Source: Bradyrhizobium sp. in8p8
GTDB lineage: Bacteria > Pseudomonadota > Alphaproteobacteria > Rhizobiales > Xanthobacteraceae
Assembly: GCF_000426845.1 (NCBI RefSeq)
Contig: NZ_AUGD01000003.1
Location: forward strand, 248,001-312,000
Reading direction: 5' to 3'
Length of the DNA stretch: 64,000 nt
Under the pieces are notes generated by a model. It had not been told where the DNA came from. It was given only the letters and a program-made list of their open reading frames with translations, and ran no database searches. Shown one piece after another: positions 34,871-46,587 of the stretch (positions within the stretch are counted from its first letter, which is position 1; the number at the start of each line of letters is the position of its first letter). A program made the position numbers and the translations under genes.

Positions 34871-35488
34871 ATGACCGAGCAAGACCGGCAACCTCAAGAC
34901 ACGACTGCAGCGACCGGCGAGCCCGTGGTGTCGAAACCCTACATCATGCCGGACGATCCCGAGCCCGGTTCGGTCGAGACGTTGCAGAAGGAAGCGGCTG
35001 AAGCGCGCGACCGCATGCTGCGGACGCTGGCCGAGATGGAAAATCTGCGCAAGCGCACCAGCAAGGAAGTCGCCGACGCCCGCCTCTACGGCATCACCGG
35101 CTTTGCCCGCGACGTGCTCGACATCGCCGACAATCTCCAGCGCGCGCTCGATGCCGTCCCGGCGGAGGCGCGCGCCAATGCCGATGCCGGCCTGAAGGGG
35201 CTGATCGAAGGCGTCGAGCTCACCGAGCGCTCGCTGCACAGCGCGCTCGAGAAGCACGGTGTCAAGAAACTCGATCCCCAGGGGCAGAAGTTCGATCCGA
35301 ATTTCCATCAGGCGATGTTCGAAGTGCCTGATGCCTCGGTGCCGTCGGGCACCGTCGTGCAGATCATGCAGGCCGGCTACACGATCGGCGAGCGCGTGCT
35401 GCGCCCGGCGCTGGTCGGCGTTGCCAAGGGCGGCGCGAAGGCGGCGCCCGCGGCCAACAACAATGAGTCGAGCGGCGCGCCGAACTGA
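34871..35488 (+). CDS. grpE: Nucleotide exchange factor GrpE
   Basis: GrpE swaps ADP for ATP on DnaK. The 205-residue protein has a disordered start, a long coiled coil (about 35-85, [27 protein letters not shown]), then the C-terminal beta domain with [24 protein letters not shown] and [23 protein letters not shown]. It is 93 bp after hrcA. The gap contains a CTTG..GATAT pattern that could be a weak RpoH promoter. Confidence 0.97.
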   Translation: MTEQDRQPQDTTAATGEPVVSKPYIMPDDPEPGSVETLQKEAAEARDRMLRTLAEMENLRKRTSKEVADARLYGITGFARDVLDIADNLQRALDAVPAEARANADAGLKGLIEGVELTERSLHSALEKHGVKKLDPQGQKFDPNFHQAMFEVPDASVPSGTVVQIMQAGYTIGERVLRPALVGVAKGGAKAAPAANNNESSGAPN

Positions 35489-35544
35489 GTCTCGGATCCC
35501 GATGGTGAGGAGCCGCGCGTTAGCGCGGCGCGCGTCCCGAAGGG

Positions 35545-36492
35545 TTATCCTTTCGGCTGAATCCCGTCGCGCACGGCGCGGAATCGGGTGAAGGCGGGCA
35601 GCCACTGCTCGCGCGGGGCGCTGGCGATGATGCGCAGCGAGGCGCCGCCGCTCGAGAAGCGGATCCACTGCACCACGGTCACGGGGATCTTGTCCTTGCC
35701 GCTGACGCCGTCGATCCGGGTCTCGAAGCCCTGCTGGCCGTTGATGCGGATCGGCTCGGACATGGTGATGCGCGATTCGCGCACGCCGGGAATCTGCAGT
35801 GCCGCCTCCTGCGCGAAGCGGGCGCGGTCGTCGGGCTGCTGCGGGGTCGCGCCGATCACGCCTAGAATCATGAACGGCTTCGACTCGTAACCGATGCTCT
35901 CATCGCCGTCGGCCAGGATGATGCTCGAGCCCGGCGCGAGCGTCCGGATATCCTTGAAGTCGGCCAGATCGGTGATCTTGAACGGCATCAGCGCGATCTG
36001 CTCTTCCGCCGAGACCTGCCTGCGGGTGACGGTGCTCGCGAACATCTGCCGCACCGCTTCATCCGTGTAGATCTTGGTCGCATTCTCCGGAATTTGCACC
36101 GCGACATAACCGGAGAACCCGGCGCCCGGCACGATCATCGAATAGCGCTTCACCGGAGTATCGCCGGCCTTACCACTCTCGGTGGTGAAATAGGCCAGGC
36201 CCGCGGGCGTTTCGATCTTGTCCTGCTTGACGCCATTGACGCCGGCGGGACCGGAGTTGAAGGCGCTCGCGACCTCGCCATAGGCCGCCGGCGGCAACTC
36301 GGTGATCAGCACTTTGACGCTGCCGTCCTCGCTCTCGAAGCCCGGAAAGCTCTTGGCCGTGCTGAGCCCGATCAACGGCACCATGCCGAGACGCAAGCCG
36401 GGCGGGAAGACGGCGTCGGCGGCGAAGGCCGGAAACGCTGTTGCGGCGAGGAGGGCGAGCGCGGCGAGGGGGCGGATCAGCTTCATGGGCAC
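35545..36492 (-). CDS. Secreted protein of unknown function between grpE and dnaK
   Basis: A 315-residue protein with a signal peptide (LAALALLAATAFPAFA). The mature part starts ADAVFPPGLRLGMVPLIGL and has evenly mixed beta-like sequence without transmembrane segments. A second ATG at 36486 is equally possible. I do not recognise the domain; similar proteins sit in this same place in other Bradyrhizobium, from memory. It runs opposite to grpE and dnaK, so it is not part of the chaperone operon. Confidence 0.75.
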   Translation of the reverse strand: MPMKLIRPLAALALLAATAFPAFAADAVFPPGLRLGMVPLIGLSTAKSFPGFESEDGSVKVLITELPPAAYGEVASAFNSGPAGVNGVKQDKIETPAGLAYFTTESGKAGDTPVKRYSMIVPGAGFSGYVAVQIPENATKIYTDEAVRQMFASTVTRRQVSAEEQIALMPFKITDLADFKDIRTLAPGSSIILADGDESIGYESKPFMILGVIGATPQQPDDRARFAQEAALQIPGVRESRITMSEPIRINGQQGFETRIDGVSGKDKIPVTVVQWIRFSSGGASLRIIASAPREQWLPAFTRFRAVRDGIQPKG

Positions 36493-36879
36493 TCTGATTG
36501 GTTCACATTGAGGCCGTTCGATGGTCGGCTACCGGGCCGCTTTGTCGCGCGAAGCAGCTGCACCGGTTCTCCGGCCGGTCCGCCTTTTAGCGGGTTTGGC
36601 CTCGCCGCGACAGGGCGGGCCGGTTGCGGTAGCGGGGGCTTGCCGAAGGGCGAACCTGTTAATAATTCCTCACCCGCAAGGGCGGTGGAGCCCGGATATC
36701 ATCTTCCAAAACCCGATGTTTTCGCGGCACAAACGTAGGTTCGGTCCTTGCGGGCCCCTACCCCCCTCCTATATGAGCCTCAATCATCGCAATATCGCGG
36801 ATGTTTGATCTTAGGGGGTTTCGGTTCGGGTGCCTTCTGGGCCCAGCCAACCTGCCGCAAAAAGAAGGATATCAGGACC
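36493..36879 (+). other. 387-bp non-coding region upstream of dnaK
   Basis: This gap is shared by the divergent secreted protein and dnaK. It holds the RpoH-type promoter at 36747-36777 and otherwise nothing I recognise. A short open frame upstream of dnaK is in phase with it, but its codons lack the usual coding bias. Confidence 0.6.
36747..36777 (+). promoter_or_regulatory. RpoH (sigma-32) type promoter of dnaK
   Basis: CTTG at 36747-36750 is followed after 17 bp by CCTATATGAG (36768-36777). This fits the alphaproteobacterial heat-shock pattern CTTG-N17-CYTATNTNNG at every fixed position. Transcription would begin about 90-100 bp before dnaK. Confidence 0.65.
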
Positions 36880-38781
<1,902 letters not shown>

Positions 38782-38830
38782 GCCCCGAGAGGGTGATCAT
38801 GCGGGCGGCTTGGACCCCACACGCGCTATC

Positions 38831-38855
38831 GGCCTCCTCCCTCGCGGGGGAGGCC
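38831..38855. repeat. Hairpin in the dnaK-dnaJ gap
   Basis: GGCCTCC...GGAGGCC with an inner TCCCTC/GCGGG is a member of the CTCTCCC-type family. It lies 50 bp after dnaK and may reduce dnaJ expression relative to dnaK. Confidence 0.5.
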
Positions 38856-39024
38856 ACCGTGTCGGGCTCGGGACGAGTGCCCGTTGCGACCGATCAATTC
38901 CCCATCGTAATGCTGGACGCCGCCATGCTGTCCTCTGCCGCAAGGCAGGAGGCTGCCCATATAGCCGCGTGGCGACGTCGTTTCGCTCCGACTTGAAATC
39001 GCGATTGGATAGACCGAGCTCAAC

Positions 39025-40161
39025 ATGTCCACGTCCACCAAGCGCTGCTATTACGAGACCCTGGAAGTCGAACGCGATGCCGATGAAGGCAAGCTGAAAT
39101 CGTCGTTCCGCAAGCTGGCGATGAAATTCCATCCCGACCGCAATCCGGGGGATGAGACCAGCGAGGTCAAGTTCAAGGAAATCAACGAGGCCTACGAGGT
39201 CCTGAAGGACAAGGACAAGCGCGCCGCCTATGACCGCTACGGCCATGCCGCGTTCGAGCAGGGCGGCGGTTTTGGCGGCGCTGCAGGTTTCGGCGCGGGC
39301 TTCGCCTCCTCTTTCTCCGACATTTTCGAAGACCTGTTCGGCATGGCCGGACAGCGCGGCCGCGGCGGCCGCGAGCGCGGGGCCGACCTGCGCTACAACA
39401 TGGAAATCACGCTCGAGGAAGCCTTTGGCGGCAAGACTGCGCAGATCGAGATTCCAGTCTCGGTCACCTGCGAGGCTTGTTCAGGCACCGGTGCCAAGGC
39501 CGGCACCAAGCCGAAGACTTGCTCGACCTGCGGCGGCGCGGGCCGCGTGCGGCAGTCGCAGGGCTTCTTCACGCTGGAGCGTACGTGTCCCGGTTGCCAG
39601 GGGCGCGGCCAGATGATCGAGGATGCCTGCCCGTCCTGCGCGGGCCAGGGACGCGTCACGCGCGAGCGTACGCTGTCGGTCAACATTCCCCAGGGCGTCG
39701 AGGACGGCACGCGGATCAGGCTCGCCGGCGAGGGCGAGGCCGGCGTCCGCGGCGGACCGCCCGGCGATCTCTACATCTTCCTCTCGCTGGCCCAGCACCA
39801 GTTCTTCCAGCGCGACGGCGCCGATCTGCATTGCCGTGTGCCGATCTCGATGGTGACCGCCGCTCTCGGCGGCGAATTCGAGGTGCCGACGATCGAGAAG
39901 AGCAAGACGAAGGTCAAGGTGCCGCCAGGAACCCAATCGGGTCGCCGATTCCGCATCGCATCAAAGGGCATGCCGGTGCTGCGCTCGCGCCAGATGGGCG
40001 ACATGTACGTTCAGGTCGTGGTCGAGACCCCGCAGAACCTCACCAAGAAGCAGCAGGAATTGCTGGCCGAATTCGAGAAACTCTCCTCCGGCAATACGCA
40101 GCCGGAATCCGAGGGCTTCTTCGCCAAGGTCAAGGATTTCTTCGGTAATCGGGCAAACTGA
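39025..40161 (+). CDS. dnaJ: Chaperone DnaJ (Hsp40)
   Basis: DnaJ delivers substrates to DnaK and triggers ATP hydrolysis. The 378-residue protein has a J domain (residues 5-75) with the HPD motif in [10 protein letters not shown], then a Gly/Phe-rich region. Four CxxCxGxG zinc motifs follow ([32 protein letters not shown]), then the C-terminal substrate domain. It is complete and follows dnaK. Confidence 0.99.
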   Translation: MSTSTKRCYYETLEVERDADEGKLKSSFRKLAMKFHPDRNPGDETSEVKFKEINEAYEVLKDKDKRAAYDRYGHAAFEQGGGFGGAAGFGAGFASSFSDIFEDLFGMAGQRGRGGRERGADLRYNMEITLEEAFGGKTAQIEIPVSVTCEACSGTGAKAGTKPKTCSTCGGAGRVRQSQGFFTLERTCPGCQGRGQMIEDACPSCAGQGRVTRERTLSVNIPQGVEDGTRIRLAGEGEAGVRGGPPGDLYIFLSLAQHQFFQRDGADLHCRVPISMVTAALGGEFEVPTIEKSKTKVKVPPGTQSGRRFRIASKGMPVLRSRQMGDMYVQVVVETPQNLTKKQQELLAEFEKLSSGNTQPESEGFFAKVKDFFGNRAN

Positions 40162-40249
40162 CTCGTCTTGACCGTGCCGCCTTCGGCCTATACGTCTTTA
40201 TGACCATTTTCTGACACGCCGCGGTCCCGCGGTCCCGTCCGGTCCCGAC

Positions 40250-40849
40250 ATGCCATTGCCATCGTCCGCGCGTGCGTTGAAGAAGCCTCGTCTTGATGAC
40301 GAGGTGCGCTTTCTCAGGTCGTGGATCGAAAAGCCGCTGCACATGGGCGCAGTGATGCCGTCAGGCAAGCTGCTGGCGCGGACCATGGCTCACTACGTCG
40401 ATGTCGACTCCGACGCACCGGTCGTCGAGCTCGGACCCGGTACCGGCGCCATCACCTCCGCGCTGATCGAGCGCGGCGTGGACCAGAAGCGTCTCGTCCT
40501 CGTCGAATACAATCCCGGCTTTTGCGCGCTGCTGCGCGACCGCTACCCGCAGGCCAAGGTTGTGCAGGGCGACGCCTACCGCCTGCGCGACACGCTCTGG
40601 AACGTCTTGAGTGCGCCGGCTGGCGCGGTCGTTTCGGGCCTGCCGCTCGTCACAAAGCCGATGCTGACGCGGTTGCGGCTCATCCGCGACGCCTTCGCGG
40701 CGCTCGCGCCCGGTGCGCCGTTCATCCAATTTACTTATGCGGTGGTGCCGCCCATCCCGAAATCGCTGCCCGGCGTGTCCACAGAGGCGTCGGAACGGAT
40801 CTGGATGAACCTTCCGCCCGCGCGCGTCTGGGTGTATCGCAAGGACTAA
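40250..40849 (+). CDS. pmtA: Phospholipid N-methyltransferase PmtA
   Basis: PmtA methylates phosphatidylethanolamine to phosphatidylcholine at the membrane with S-adenosylmethionine. The 199-residue protein has the SAM-binding motif VVELGPGTGAITSALIERG, then LVEYNPGFCALLRDRYP and the family motif VVSGLPL. The N-terminal helix is positively charged, as in membrane-associated relatives. Its place downstream of dnaKJ matches what I recall for Bradyrhizobium, where PmtA is needed for full symbiosis. Some relatives are annotated as rRNA adenine dimethylase-like. Confidence 0.88.
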   Translation: MPLPSSARALKKPRLDDEVRFLRSWIEKPLHMGAVMPSGKLLARTMAHYVDVDSDAPVVELGPGTGAITSALIERGVDQKRLVLVEYNPGFCALLRDRYPQAKVVQGDAYRLRDTLWNVLSAPAGAVVSGLPLVTKPMLTRLRLIRDAFAALAPGAPFIQFTYAVVPPIPKSLPGVSTEASERIWMNLPPARVWVYRKD

Positions 40850-40906
40850 TTCCGCCGGCGGCCTTCCTTGCACGGCGGGCTCGTTTCGCCGAACGCGTGG
40901 GATTGG

Positions 40907-41485
40907 ATGTCGGCTCCCAAGATCCTGATCATTCCCGGCTCGCTGCGCACCGGCTCGCACAATGCGAAGCTTGCAGCCGTTGCCGCCTATGAATTCGCTC
41001 AGGCCGGCGTCGACGTCACCCGCATTTCGCTCGCCGATTTTCCGCTGCCGATCTATGACGGCGATCTTCAAGCCAAATCCGGCGTGCCCAAGCACGCCAT
41101 CAATCTCAAGCGCATGATCGGCGCCCATCATGGGGTGCTGTTCGTCACGCCGGAATACAACGCCTCGGTGCCGCCGCTACTCAAGAATGCGATCGACTGG
41201 GTCAGCCGCGTGCACGAGCTGCACGAGGCGCGCGGCGAGGTGTTCCGCAACCGCGTCTTCGCGCTCGCCGGCGCGTCACAGAGCCGGCTTGGAGCAGCCC
41301 GCGCGCTCCAGGCCTTGCGGCTGATCCTCTCCTCCTGCCAAGCCAACGTGATTGCCAGCCAGCTCACGCTCGCCTTTGCCGACCAGGCCTATGACGATAT
41401 GGACAGGCTGAAGAACGAGAACGATATCGCCGCGCTGAAGGAGCTTGTGCGACAATTGATCGACGTTTCCCAACGCATGATGTGA
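40907..41485 (+). CDS. NADPH-dependent FMN reductase
   Basis: A 192-residue flavodoxin-like protein. The FMN phosphate loop is IIPGSLRTGSHN near the N-terminus and the ring-binding motif is FVTPEYNASVPPLLKNAIDW. Members reduce FMN, azo compounds or chromate; the actual substrate is open. ATG at 40907 is chosen over the longer frame because the family begins directly before the first beta strand. pyrF follows 6 bp later, suggesting co-transcription. Confidence 0.9.
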   Translation: MSAPKILIIPGSLRTGSHNAKLAAVAAYEFAQAGVDVTRISLADFPLPIYDGDLQAKSGVPKHAINLKRMIGAHHGVLFVTPEYNASVPPLLKNAIDWVSRVHELHEARGEVFRNRVFALAGASQSRLGAARALQALRLILSSCQANVIASQLTLAFADQAYDDMDRLKNENDIAALKELVRQLIDVSQRMM

Positions 41486-41491
41486 GGTGAC

Positions 41492-42202
41492 ATGAGGCCA
41501 GCCGAGATCGTCCCCAAGGACCGCCTGATCGTTGCGCTCGATCTGCCGAGCGTTGATGCCGCGGAGGCGATGATAGCGAAGCTCGGCGACAGCGTCTCGT
41601 TCTACAAGATCGGCTATCAGCTCGCTTATGCCGGCGGCCTGCCGCTGATCGGCAAGCTCGCCGACAGGGGCAAGAAGGTGTTTGCCGATCTCAAGATGCA
41701 CGACATCGGCAATACGGTGACACGCGGCGTGGAGAGCGTGGCCAAGCTGGGCGCCACCTTCGTCACCGTGCACGCCTATCCGCAGACCATGAAGGGCGCC
41801 GTCGAAGGCCGCGGCGGCGCCGCCCTGAAGATCCTCGCCGTCACGGTGCTGACGTCCTACAACGACGACGATTTGCATGCGGCCGGCTATCGGCTCAGCG
41901 TGTCGGAGCTGGTCGAGGCACGCGCGCAGCAGGCTCAGGTGCTCGGCGTCGACGGCCTGGTGTCCTCGCCAGAGGAGGTCGGGAGCCTGCGCAAGATCGT
42001 CGGTCACCAGATGAGCCTCGTCACCCCCGGCATTCGTCCGGCCGGCGCAGCCAGCGGCGACCAGAAGCGCATCATGACACCGGGCCGTGCGATCACTGCG
42101 GGGGCGGATTATCTCGTCGTCGGGCGCCCGGTGGTGGAAGCGGCGGACCCAAAGGCGGCCGCTGAAGCTATCCAAGAAGAGATCGCCGAGGCGCTCGGCT
42201 AA
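41492..42202 (+). CDS. pyrF: Orotidine-5'-phosphate decarboxylase
   Basis: PyrF makes UMP from OMP, the last step of de novo pyrimidine synthesis. The 236-residue barrel has LIVALDLPS near the start and the catalytic motif [10 protein letters not shown] (Asp66, Lys68, Asp71). The phosphate motif TPGIRP and the late [11 protein letters not shown] are present. An AGGTGA site precedes the ATG. It is tightly linked to the flavin reductase and the DUF1330 gene. Confidence 0.97.
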   Translation: MRPAEIVPKDRLIVALDLPSVDAAEAMIAKLGDSVSFYKIGYQLAYAGGLPLIGKLADRGKKVFADLKMHDIGNTVTRGVESVAKLGATFVTVHAYPQTMKGAVEGRGGAALKILAVTVLTSYNDDDLHAAGYRLSVSELVEARAQQAQVLGVDGLVSSPEEVGSLRKIVGHQMSLVTPGIRPAGAASGDQKRIMTPGRAITAGADYLVVGRPVVEAADPKAAAEAIQEEIAEALG

Positions 42203-42228
42203 CCTCCAACACAACAGGGAGAAGAACG

Positions 42229-42540
42229 ATGGCAAAGGGCTACTGGATCGGGCGTGTCGACGTGAGCAATGACGAAGGCTACAAGCCCTACGCGGTCGCC
42301 AACGGTCCGATCTTCAAGAAATGGGGCGGCCGTTTCGTTGTCCGCGCCGGCAAGTTCACCACCGTCGAAGGCGCCAGCCGCACCCGTAACGTCGTGATCG
42401 AATTCCCGGACTACGAGACCGCGCTGGCCTGCTACAACTCGCCGGAATACCAGGCCAACATCAAGGTGCGCCAGCCGCACTCGATCGCCGACCTCATCAT
42501 CATCGAGGGCTATGACGGCCCGCAGCCGCAGGACGGCTGA
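42229..42540 (+). CDS. DUF1330 domain protein
   Basis: A 103-residue ferredoxin-like alpha/beta-barrel dimer-type protein. The DUF1330 features are KGYWIGRVDVSNDEGYKPY, RFVVRAGKFTTVEG, and the core VVIEFPDYETALACYNSPEYQ. No enzymatic function is established. It follows pyrF by 26 bp with a GGGAGAA ribosome site. Confidence 0.93.
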   Translation: MAKGYWIGRVDVSNDEGYKPYAVANGPIFKKWGGRFVVRAGKFTTVEGASRTRNVVIEFPDYETALACYNSPEYQANIKVRQPHSIADLIIIEGYDGPQPQDG

Positions 42541-42547
42541 GGCATCC

Positions 42548-42650
42548 TGTCATTTCGGGATGGTCCGAAGGACCAGACTTCAGGTGCGCATCGCGCACCG
42601 GGGACTCTCCAGATTTCGGGTTCGATGCTGCGCATCGCCCCGGAATGACC
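42548..42650. repeat. Interspersed palindromic repeat (GTCATTCCGGGG family)
   Basis: The block starts GTCATTTCGGGA and ends CCCCGGAATGAC, with an inner GGTGCGCATCGCGCACC palindrome and a GATGCTGCGCATCGCCCC part. Copies of this family are also at 44255 and 62345, with a variant at 50859. Confidence 0.7.
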
Positions 42651-42722
42651 ATTTGCGTTTGATTCCCCTCGGTTGCCGGAACTGCCTGCCCCCGCTACAA
42701 CGGCTCCGAAGAGGATCACACC

Positions 42723-43538
42723 ATGTCCGACATGCGCTTGATTGTTGCTGGGGCCGGCGGCCGGATGGGCCGGGCGCTGGTGCGGGCGATTGCCGAGAGC
42801 AAGGGCGCGGTGCTGGCCGGTGCGCTGGAAGCGCCGGGCTCGGAGCTGCTCGGCAAGGATGCCGGCGTGCTCGCAGGCCTGCCGGCCAACGGCATCAAGC
42901 TGTCCGCCGATCTCTGGGCCATGTCCAGGGAGGCCGACGGCATCCTCGACTTCACCATACCGGCGGCGACGATCGCCAATGTCGCGATCGCGGCCGAGCG
43001 CGGCATCGTGCATGTCATCGGCACGACCGGGCTGTCCGGCTCCGACAATGCGGTGATCAAGAGCGTCACGAACCGCGCGGTGGTGGTGCAATCCGGCAAT
43101 ATGAGCCTCGGTGTCAACCTGCTCGCTGCGGTGGTCAAGCGCGTCGCCAAGGCGCTCGATCAGAACTTCGACATCGAGATCGTCGAAACACATCACCGCA
43201 TGAAGGTCGACGCGCCCTCGGGCACGGCGCTGATGCTCGGCCAGGCCGCAGCCAGCGGCCGCGGCGTCACGCTCGACGACCATTCCGAGCGTGGGCGTGA
43301 CGGCATCACCGGTGCCCGCAGGCCGGGCAATATCGGTTTCGCCTCCTTGCGCGGCGGCACCGTGGCTGGCGATCACAGCGTCACTTTCCTCGGTCCGTTC
43401 GAGCGCCTGACGCTGTCGCATCAGGCCGAGGATCGCATGCTGTTCGCCCATGGGGCGCTGAAGGCGGCGCTGTGGGCGCACGGCAAGCAGCCGGGGCACT
43501 ATTCCATGGCCGACGTGCTCGGCCTGTCCGACATCTGA
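42723..43538 (+). CDS. dapB: 4-hydroxy-tetrahydrodipicolinate reductase
   Basis: DapB reduces HTPA with NAD(P)H in lysine and diaminopimelate synthesis. The 271-residue protein has the Rossmann motif [11 protein letters not shown] (residues 10-20), VIGTTGLSG, the catalytic [15 protein letters not shown] with the His-His and Lys residues, and the late [19 protein letters not shown]. An interspersed repeat separates it from the DUF1330 gene. Confidence 0.98.
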   Translation: MSDMRLIVAGAGGRMGRALVRAIAESKGAVLAGALEAPGSELLGKDAGVLAGLPANGIKLSADLWAMSREADGILDFTIPAATIANVAIAAERGIVHVIGTTGLSGSDNAVIKSVTNRAVVVQSGNMSLGVNLLAAVVKRVAKALDQNFDIEIVETHHRMKVDAPSGTALMLGQAAASGRGVTLDDHSERGRDGITGARRPGNIGFASLRGGTVAGDHSVTFLGPFERLTLSHQAEDRMLFAHGALKAALWAHGKQPGHYSMADVLGLSDI

Positions 43539-43543
43539 ACACC

Positions 43544-43591
43544 GAGCATGACCCGGAAAAGCGTGACGCGGTTTCCGACAAGGTCATGCTC
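43544..43591. repeat. Interspersed palindromic repeat (GAGCATGA family)
   Basis: GAGCATGACC at the left and GGTCATGCTC at the right form a 10-bp perfect stem with CGGAAAAGCG and CGGTTTCCG inside. A second copy is at 54365-54413. The family is common in Rhizobiales, as I recall. Confidence 0.7.
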
Positions 43592-43620
43592 AGAACATGA
43601 AACCAAACGGAAAGCAGTTG

Positions 43621-44244
43621 ATGAGCGAACGTCTTCTCGTGCTCGTGCGCCACGGCCAGAGCGAATGGAATCTGAAGAACCTGTTCACGGGTTGGAAGGA
43701 CCCCGACCTCACCGAGCTCGGCGTGAACGAAGCCAAGGAAGCCGGCCGCAAGCTGAAGGCGCAGGGTCTCGTGTTCGACGTCGCCTTCACCTCGGTCCTG
43801 ACGCGCGCGCAGCACACGCTTGATCTCATCCTCGACGAGCTCGGGCAGAAGGGACTGCCGATCACCAAGAACCTCGCGCTCAACGAACGCGATTACGGCG
43901 ATCTCTCCGGCCTGAACAAGGACGATGCGCGCAAGAAATGGGGCGAGGAGCAGGTGCTGATCTGGCGCCGCTCCTACGACGTGCCGCCGCCCGGCGGCGA
44001 AAGCCTGAAGGATACGCTCGCGCGCGCGCTGCCGTACTACGTGCAGGAGATCCTGCCCGGCGTGCTCAATGGCAAGCGCACGCTCGTCGCCGCCCACGGC
44101 AATTCCCTGCGCGCGCTGATCATGGTGCTGGAGAAGCTTTCGCCCGAAGGCATCCTGAAGCGCGAGCTCGCCACCGGCGTGCCGATCATCTATCGGCTCA
44201 ATGCGGATTCGACGGTCGCCTCGAAGCTGGATCTGGCGGGGTAA
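43621..44244 (+). CDS. gpmA: 2,3-bisphosphoglycerate-dependent phosphoglycerate mutase
   Basis: GpmA interconverts 3- and 2-phosphoglycerate in glycolysis. The 207-residue protein has the phospho-His motif [12 protein letters not shown] (His11), [30 protein letters not shown] and the second His in [18 protein letters not shown] at 43621 is the family start; an in-frame ATG at 43597 is less likely. The length matches the short alphaproteobacterial form. Confidence 0.96.
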   Translation: MSERLLVLVRHGQSEWNLKNLFTGWKDPDLTELGVNEAKEAGRKLKAQGLVFDVAFTSVLTRAQHTLDLILDELGQKGLPITKNLALNERDYGDLSGLNKDDARKKWGEEQVLIWRRSYDVPPPGGESLKDTLARALPYYVQEILPGVLNGKRTLVAAHGNSLRALIMVLEKLSPEGILKRELATGVPIIYRLNADSTVASKLDLAG

Positions 44245-44254
44245 TCCTGGTTGC

Positions 44255-44295
44255 GTCATTCCGGGTTCAGTGTTGACGCACTGCCCCGGAATGAC
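44255..44295. repeat. Interspersed palindromic repeat (GTCATTCCGGGG family)
   Basis: GTCATTCCGGG at the left and CCCCGGAATGAC at the right, with a GTGTTGACGCAC center. It lies between convergent gpmA and the methyltransferase gene and may end both transcripts. Confidence 0.7.
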
Positions 44296-44304
44296 TGTGG
44301 TCCT

Positions 44305-45201
44305 TCACTGCATCCCCAGCTGCCCGGCTTCCCAACCCAGCATCGCCTGCTTGCGGGTGATGCCCCAATGGTAGCCGGTGAGCGTGCCGCTCTTGCCAAG
44401 TGCGCGATGACAGGGGACGACGAACGAGACCGGGTTCTTGCCGACCGCGGCGCCGACCGCGCGTGAGGCCTTCGGGCTCTTGATGTTGCAGGCGATGTCG
44501 GAATAGGACACGGCGCGTCCCATCGGAATTTTCAGAAGCGTCTCCCACACCCGCACCTCGAAATCGGTGCCGATCAGGACAACGCGCAGCGGCTGATCCG
44601 GCCGCCACAGCTTTGGGTCGAAGATGCGCGTTGCGAGCTGCGCGGTGCCGTCGTGATCTTCCACATAGGTGGCGTTGGGCCACCGCCGCGTCATGTCGGC
44701 GAGCGCGATCTTCTCCTCGCCGTGATCGGCGAAGGCAAGTCCGGACAACCCGCGATCCGTGGCGATCACGATCGCGGTGCCGAACGGCGATGGATGGAAG
44801 CCGTAGCGTAGCGTCAAACCGGCACCGCCGTTCTTCCATTCGCCCGGCGACATCGCTTCGTGGGTGACGAAGAGATCGTGCAGCCGGCCCGGCCCGGACA
44901 GCCCGGAATCGAGCGCCGCGTCAAGAATGCTGGCGGAGTCCCTGAGCAGGTTCTTGGCATGATCGAGCGTGAGCGCTTGCATGAACGCCTTCGGCGTGAT
45001 CGAAGCCCAGCGGCGGAACAGATGGTGCAGCTCGTCCGGCGTGACCCCGGCCGCATCCGCCATCGCCTCGATGGTCGGCTGGGCGCGCCAGTTCGCCGAG
45101 ATGAAGGCGATCGCCCGCCGCACCGAATCGTAATCGCGCAACGCGGCGTTCTGTGTGCCCGGCCTGGCCAAGCGCTGGTCATGTATCGCAAGGGTCATCA
45201 T
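44305..45201 (-). CDS. AraC-type regulator fused to O6-methylguanine-DNA methyltransferase (Ada-like)
   Basis: A 298-residue protein in two parts. Residues 22-122 are an AraC-type helix-turn-helix domain (IEAMADAAGVTPDELHHLFRRW). Residues about 130-298 are an Ogt/MGMT domain with catalytic Cys264 in VVPCHRAL. It takes alkyl groups from guanine in DNA in a suicide reaction and may activate its own regulon. The N-terminal Cys4 zinc domain of E. coli Ada is absent, so methyl-phosphotriester sensing is unlikely. The start is the first of two ATGs at 45201. Confidence 0.93.
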   Translation of the reverse strand: MMTLAIHDQRLARPGTQNAALRDYDSVRRAIAFISANWRAQPTIEAMADAAGVTPDELHHLFRRWASITPKAFMQALTLDHAKNLLRDSASILDAALDSGLSGPGRLHDLFVTHEAMSPGEWKNGGAGLTLRYGFHPSPFGTAIVIATDRGLSGLAFADHGEEKIALADMTRRWPNATYVEDHDGTAQLATRIFDPKLWRPDQPLRVVLIGTDFEVRVWETLLKIPMGRAVSYSDIACNIKSPKASRAVGAAVGKNPVSFVVPCHRALGKSGTLTGYHWGITRKQAMLGWEAGQLGMQ

Positions 45202-45256
45202 GACCGGGAATGTAGGAGAGCGAAGGGTTTGGAGCCACCCGATTTCCGACCGGGAT

Positions 45257-45793
45257 TCAGGTGATCGGATTATAGGTCGGTCCACGCCTCGCGGCATTCA
45301 GAGCCTCAACCAAGCTTTTGTAAAAGCTTGCTTTTTCCTCAGGACCAAGAAAACGGGCGATCTGGATCTGGTGACCGCGCGAAACCAGATAGAGATGCTC
45401 GATGCCGTATTCCTCGTCGACCTCCTGGTCGAGCCGGACCCAGAGCGGATTGAACGTCCATTCGGCGACTTGGCCGCGGTGGCTGACACGGCGAACCCGC
45501 AATTCGGAAGGGGTCACCACGATTTCCTCGCGGGCCCGCGCGGCGCGGAAATTGGCCTTGAAGGCCCACCAGATCACGAGAACATCAAGGCCGAAGAAGC
45601 CGAACACCGGCCACGCACCCATCATCAAAAAAGCGAGGCCGGTGACGAAACTGACGACGCTCAGGAACAGCATCACGGCGAGAAAGCCGGTGCGGTTCAG
45701 CGAGCGGTGCGGCGTCAGCAGCGCCGAGAATATTTGCACGTCACGCGGATCCCCAGAAGCGCTGCGCTCAATTTCGTTGCCTGTGTTCATCAT
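45257..45793 (-). CDS. DUF2244 domain membrane protein
   Basis: A 178-residue protein with the DUF2244 pattern. FSALLTPHRSLNRTGFLAVM is followed by two membrane segments (about 40-58 and 62-80), then a soluble half with PSELRVRRVSHRGQ and WVRLDQEV. The function is unknown. It is divergent from nth, with only 19 bp between start codons. Confidence 0.9.
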   Translation of the reverse strand: MMNTGNEIERSASGDPRDVQIFSALLTPHRSLNRTGFLAVMLFLSVVSFVTGLAFLMMGAWPVFGFFGLDVLVIWWAFKANFRAARAREEIVVTPSELRVRRVSHRGQVAEWTFNPLWVRLDQEVDEEYGIEHLYLVSRGHQIQIARFLGPEEKASFYKSLVEALNAARRGPTYNPIT

Positions 45794-45812
45794 CCATCAG
45801 TATATCCCGATC

Positions 45813-46565
45813 ATGGCGAAAATCACCCGCAAGCCGGTCACGCGCAAAGCGGCCGTGCCGAAGAAAAAGGCAAAAGCGGTGGTCGCGAAGCCCAACGCCC
45901 CCGCCAGGAAGACGCTGAAGGCGATAAGGCGTTGGACCCCGGCTGAGGTCCATGAGGCCTTCAGCCGTTTCCGCAAGGCCAATCCGGAGCCGAAGGGCGA
46001 GCTCGAACACGTTAATCCGTTCACGCTCCTGGTCGCCGTGGTGCTGTCGGCTCAAGCGACCGATGCCGGCGTCAACAAGGCCACGCGCGCCTTGTTCGAA
46101 GTCGCCGACACCCCGCAGAAGATGGTCGATCTCGGCGAGGAGCGGCTGCGCGAGTATATCAAGACGATCGGCCTCTACCGCACCAAGGCCAAGAACGTGA
46201 TTGCGCTGTCGGCAAAGCTGCTCAGCGAGTTCGGTGGCCAAGTGCCGCGCACGCGCGCGGAAATCGAGTCGCTGCCTGGTGCAGGACGCAAGACGGCCAA
46301 CGTCGTGCTCAACATGGCTTTTGGGGAGCACACCATGGCGGTCGACACGCACGTCTTCCGCGTCGGGAATCGGACCGGACTTGCGCCGGGCAGGACGCCG
46401 CTCGAGGTCGAGCTCGGACTCGAAAAGGTGATCCCGGCCGAGTTCATGCTGCATGCCCATCATTGGTTGATCCTGCACGGCCGCTATACTTGCCTCGCCC
46501 GCAAGCCGCGCTGCGAGGTATGCCTGATCAACGATCTCTGTCGGTGGCCGGAGAAGACGGTGTGA
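45813..46565 (+). CDS. nth: Endonuclease III
   Basis: Nth removes oxidised pyrimidines from DNA and nicks the abasic site. The 250-residue protein has a basic N-terminal extension (residues 1-38). The helix-hairpin-helix SLPGAGRKTANVV carries catalytic Lys160, and the catalytic Asp178 lies in AVDTHVFRV. The 4Fe-4S ligands are Cys227, Cys234, Cys237 and Cys243. ATG at 45813 fits the family best, though the frame is open far upstream. Starting so close to the DUF2244 start implies overlapping promoters. Confidence 0.97.
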   Translation: MAKITRKPVTRKAAVPKKKAKAVVAKPNAPARKTLKAIRRWTPAEVHEAFSRFRKANPEPKGELEHVNPFTLLVAVVLSAQATDAGVNKATRALFEVADTPQKMVDLGEERLREYIKTIGLYRTKAKNVIALSAKLLSEFGGQVPRTRAEIESLPGAGRKTANVVLNMAFGEHTMAVDTHVFRVGNRTGLAPGRTPLEVELGLEKVIPAEFMLHAHHWLILHGRYTCLARKPRCEVCLINDLCRWPEKTV

Positions 46566-46587
46566 GACAGCGTCGAGCCGGGCGCCG

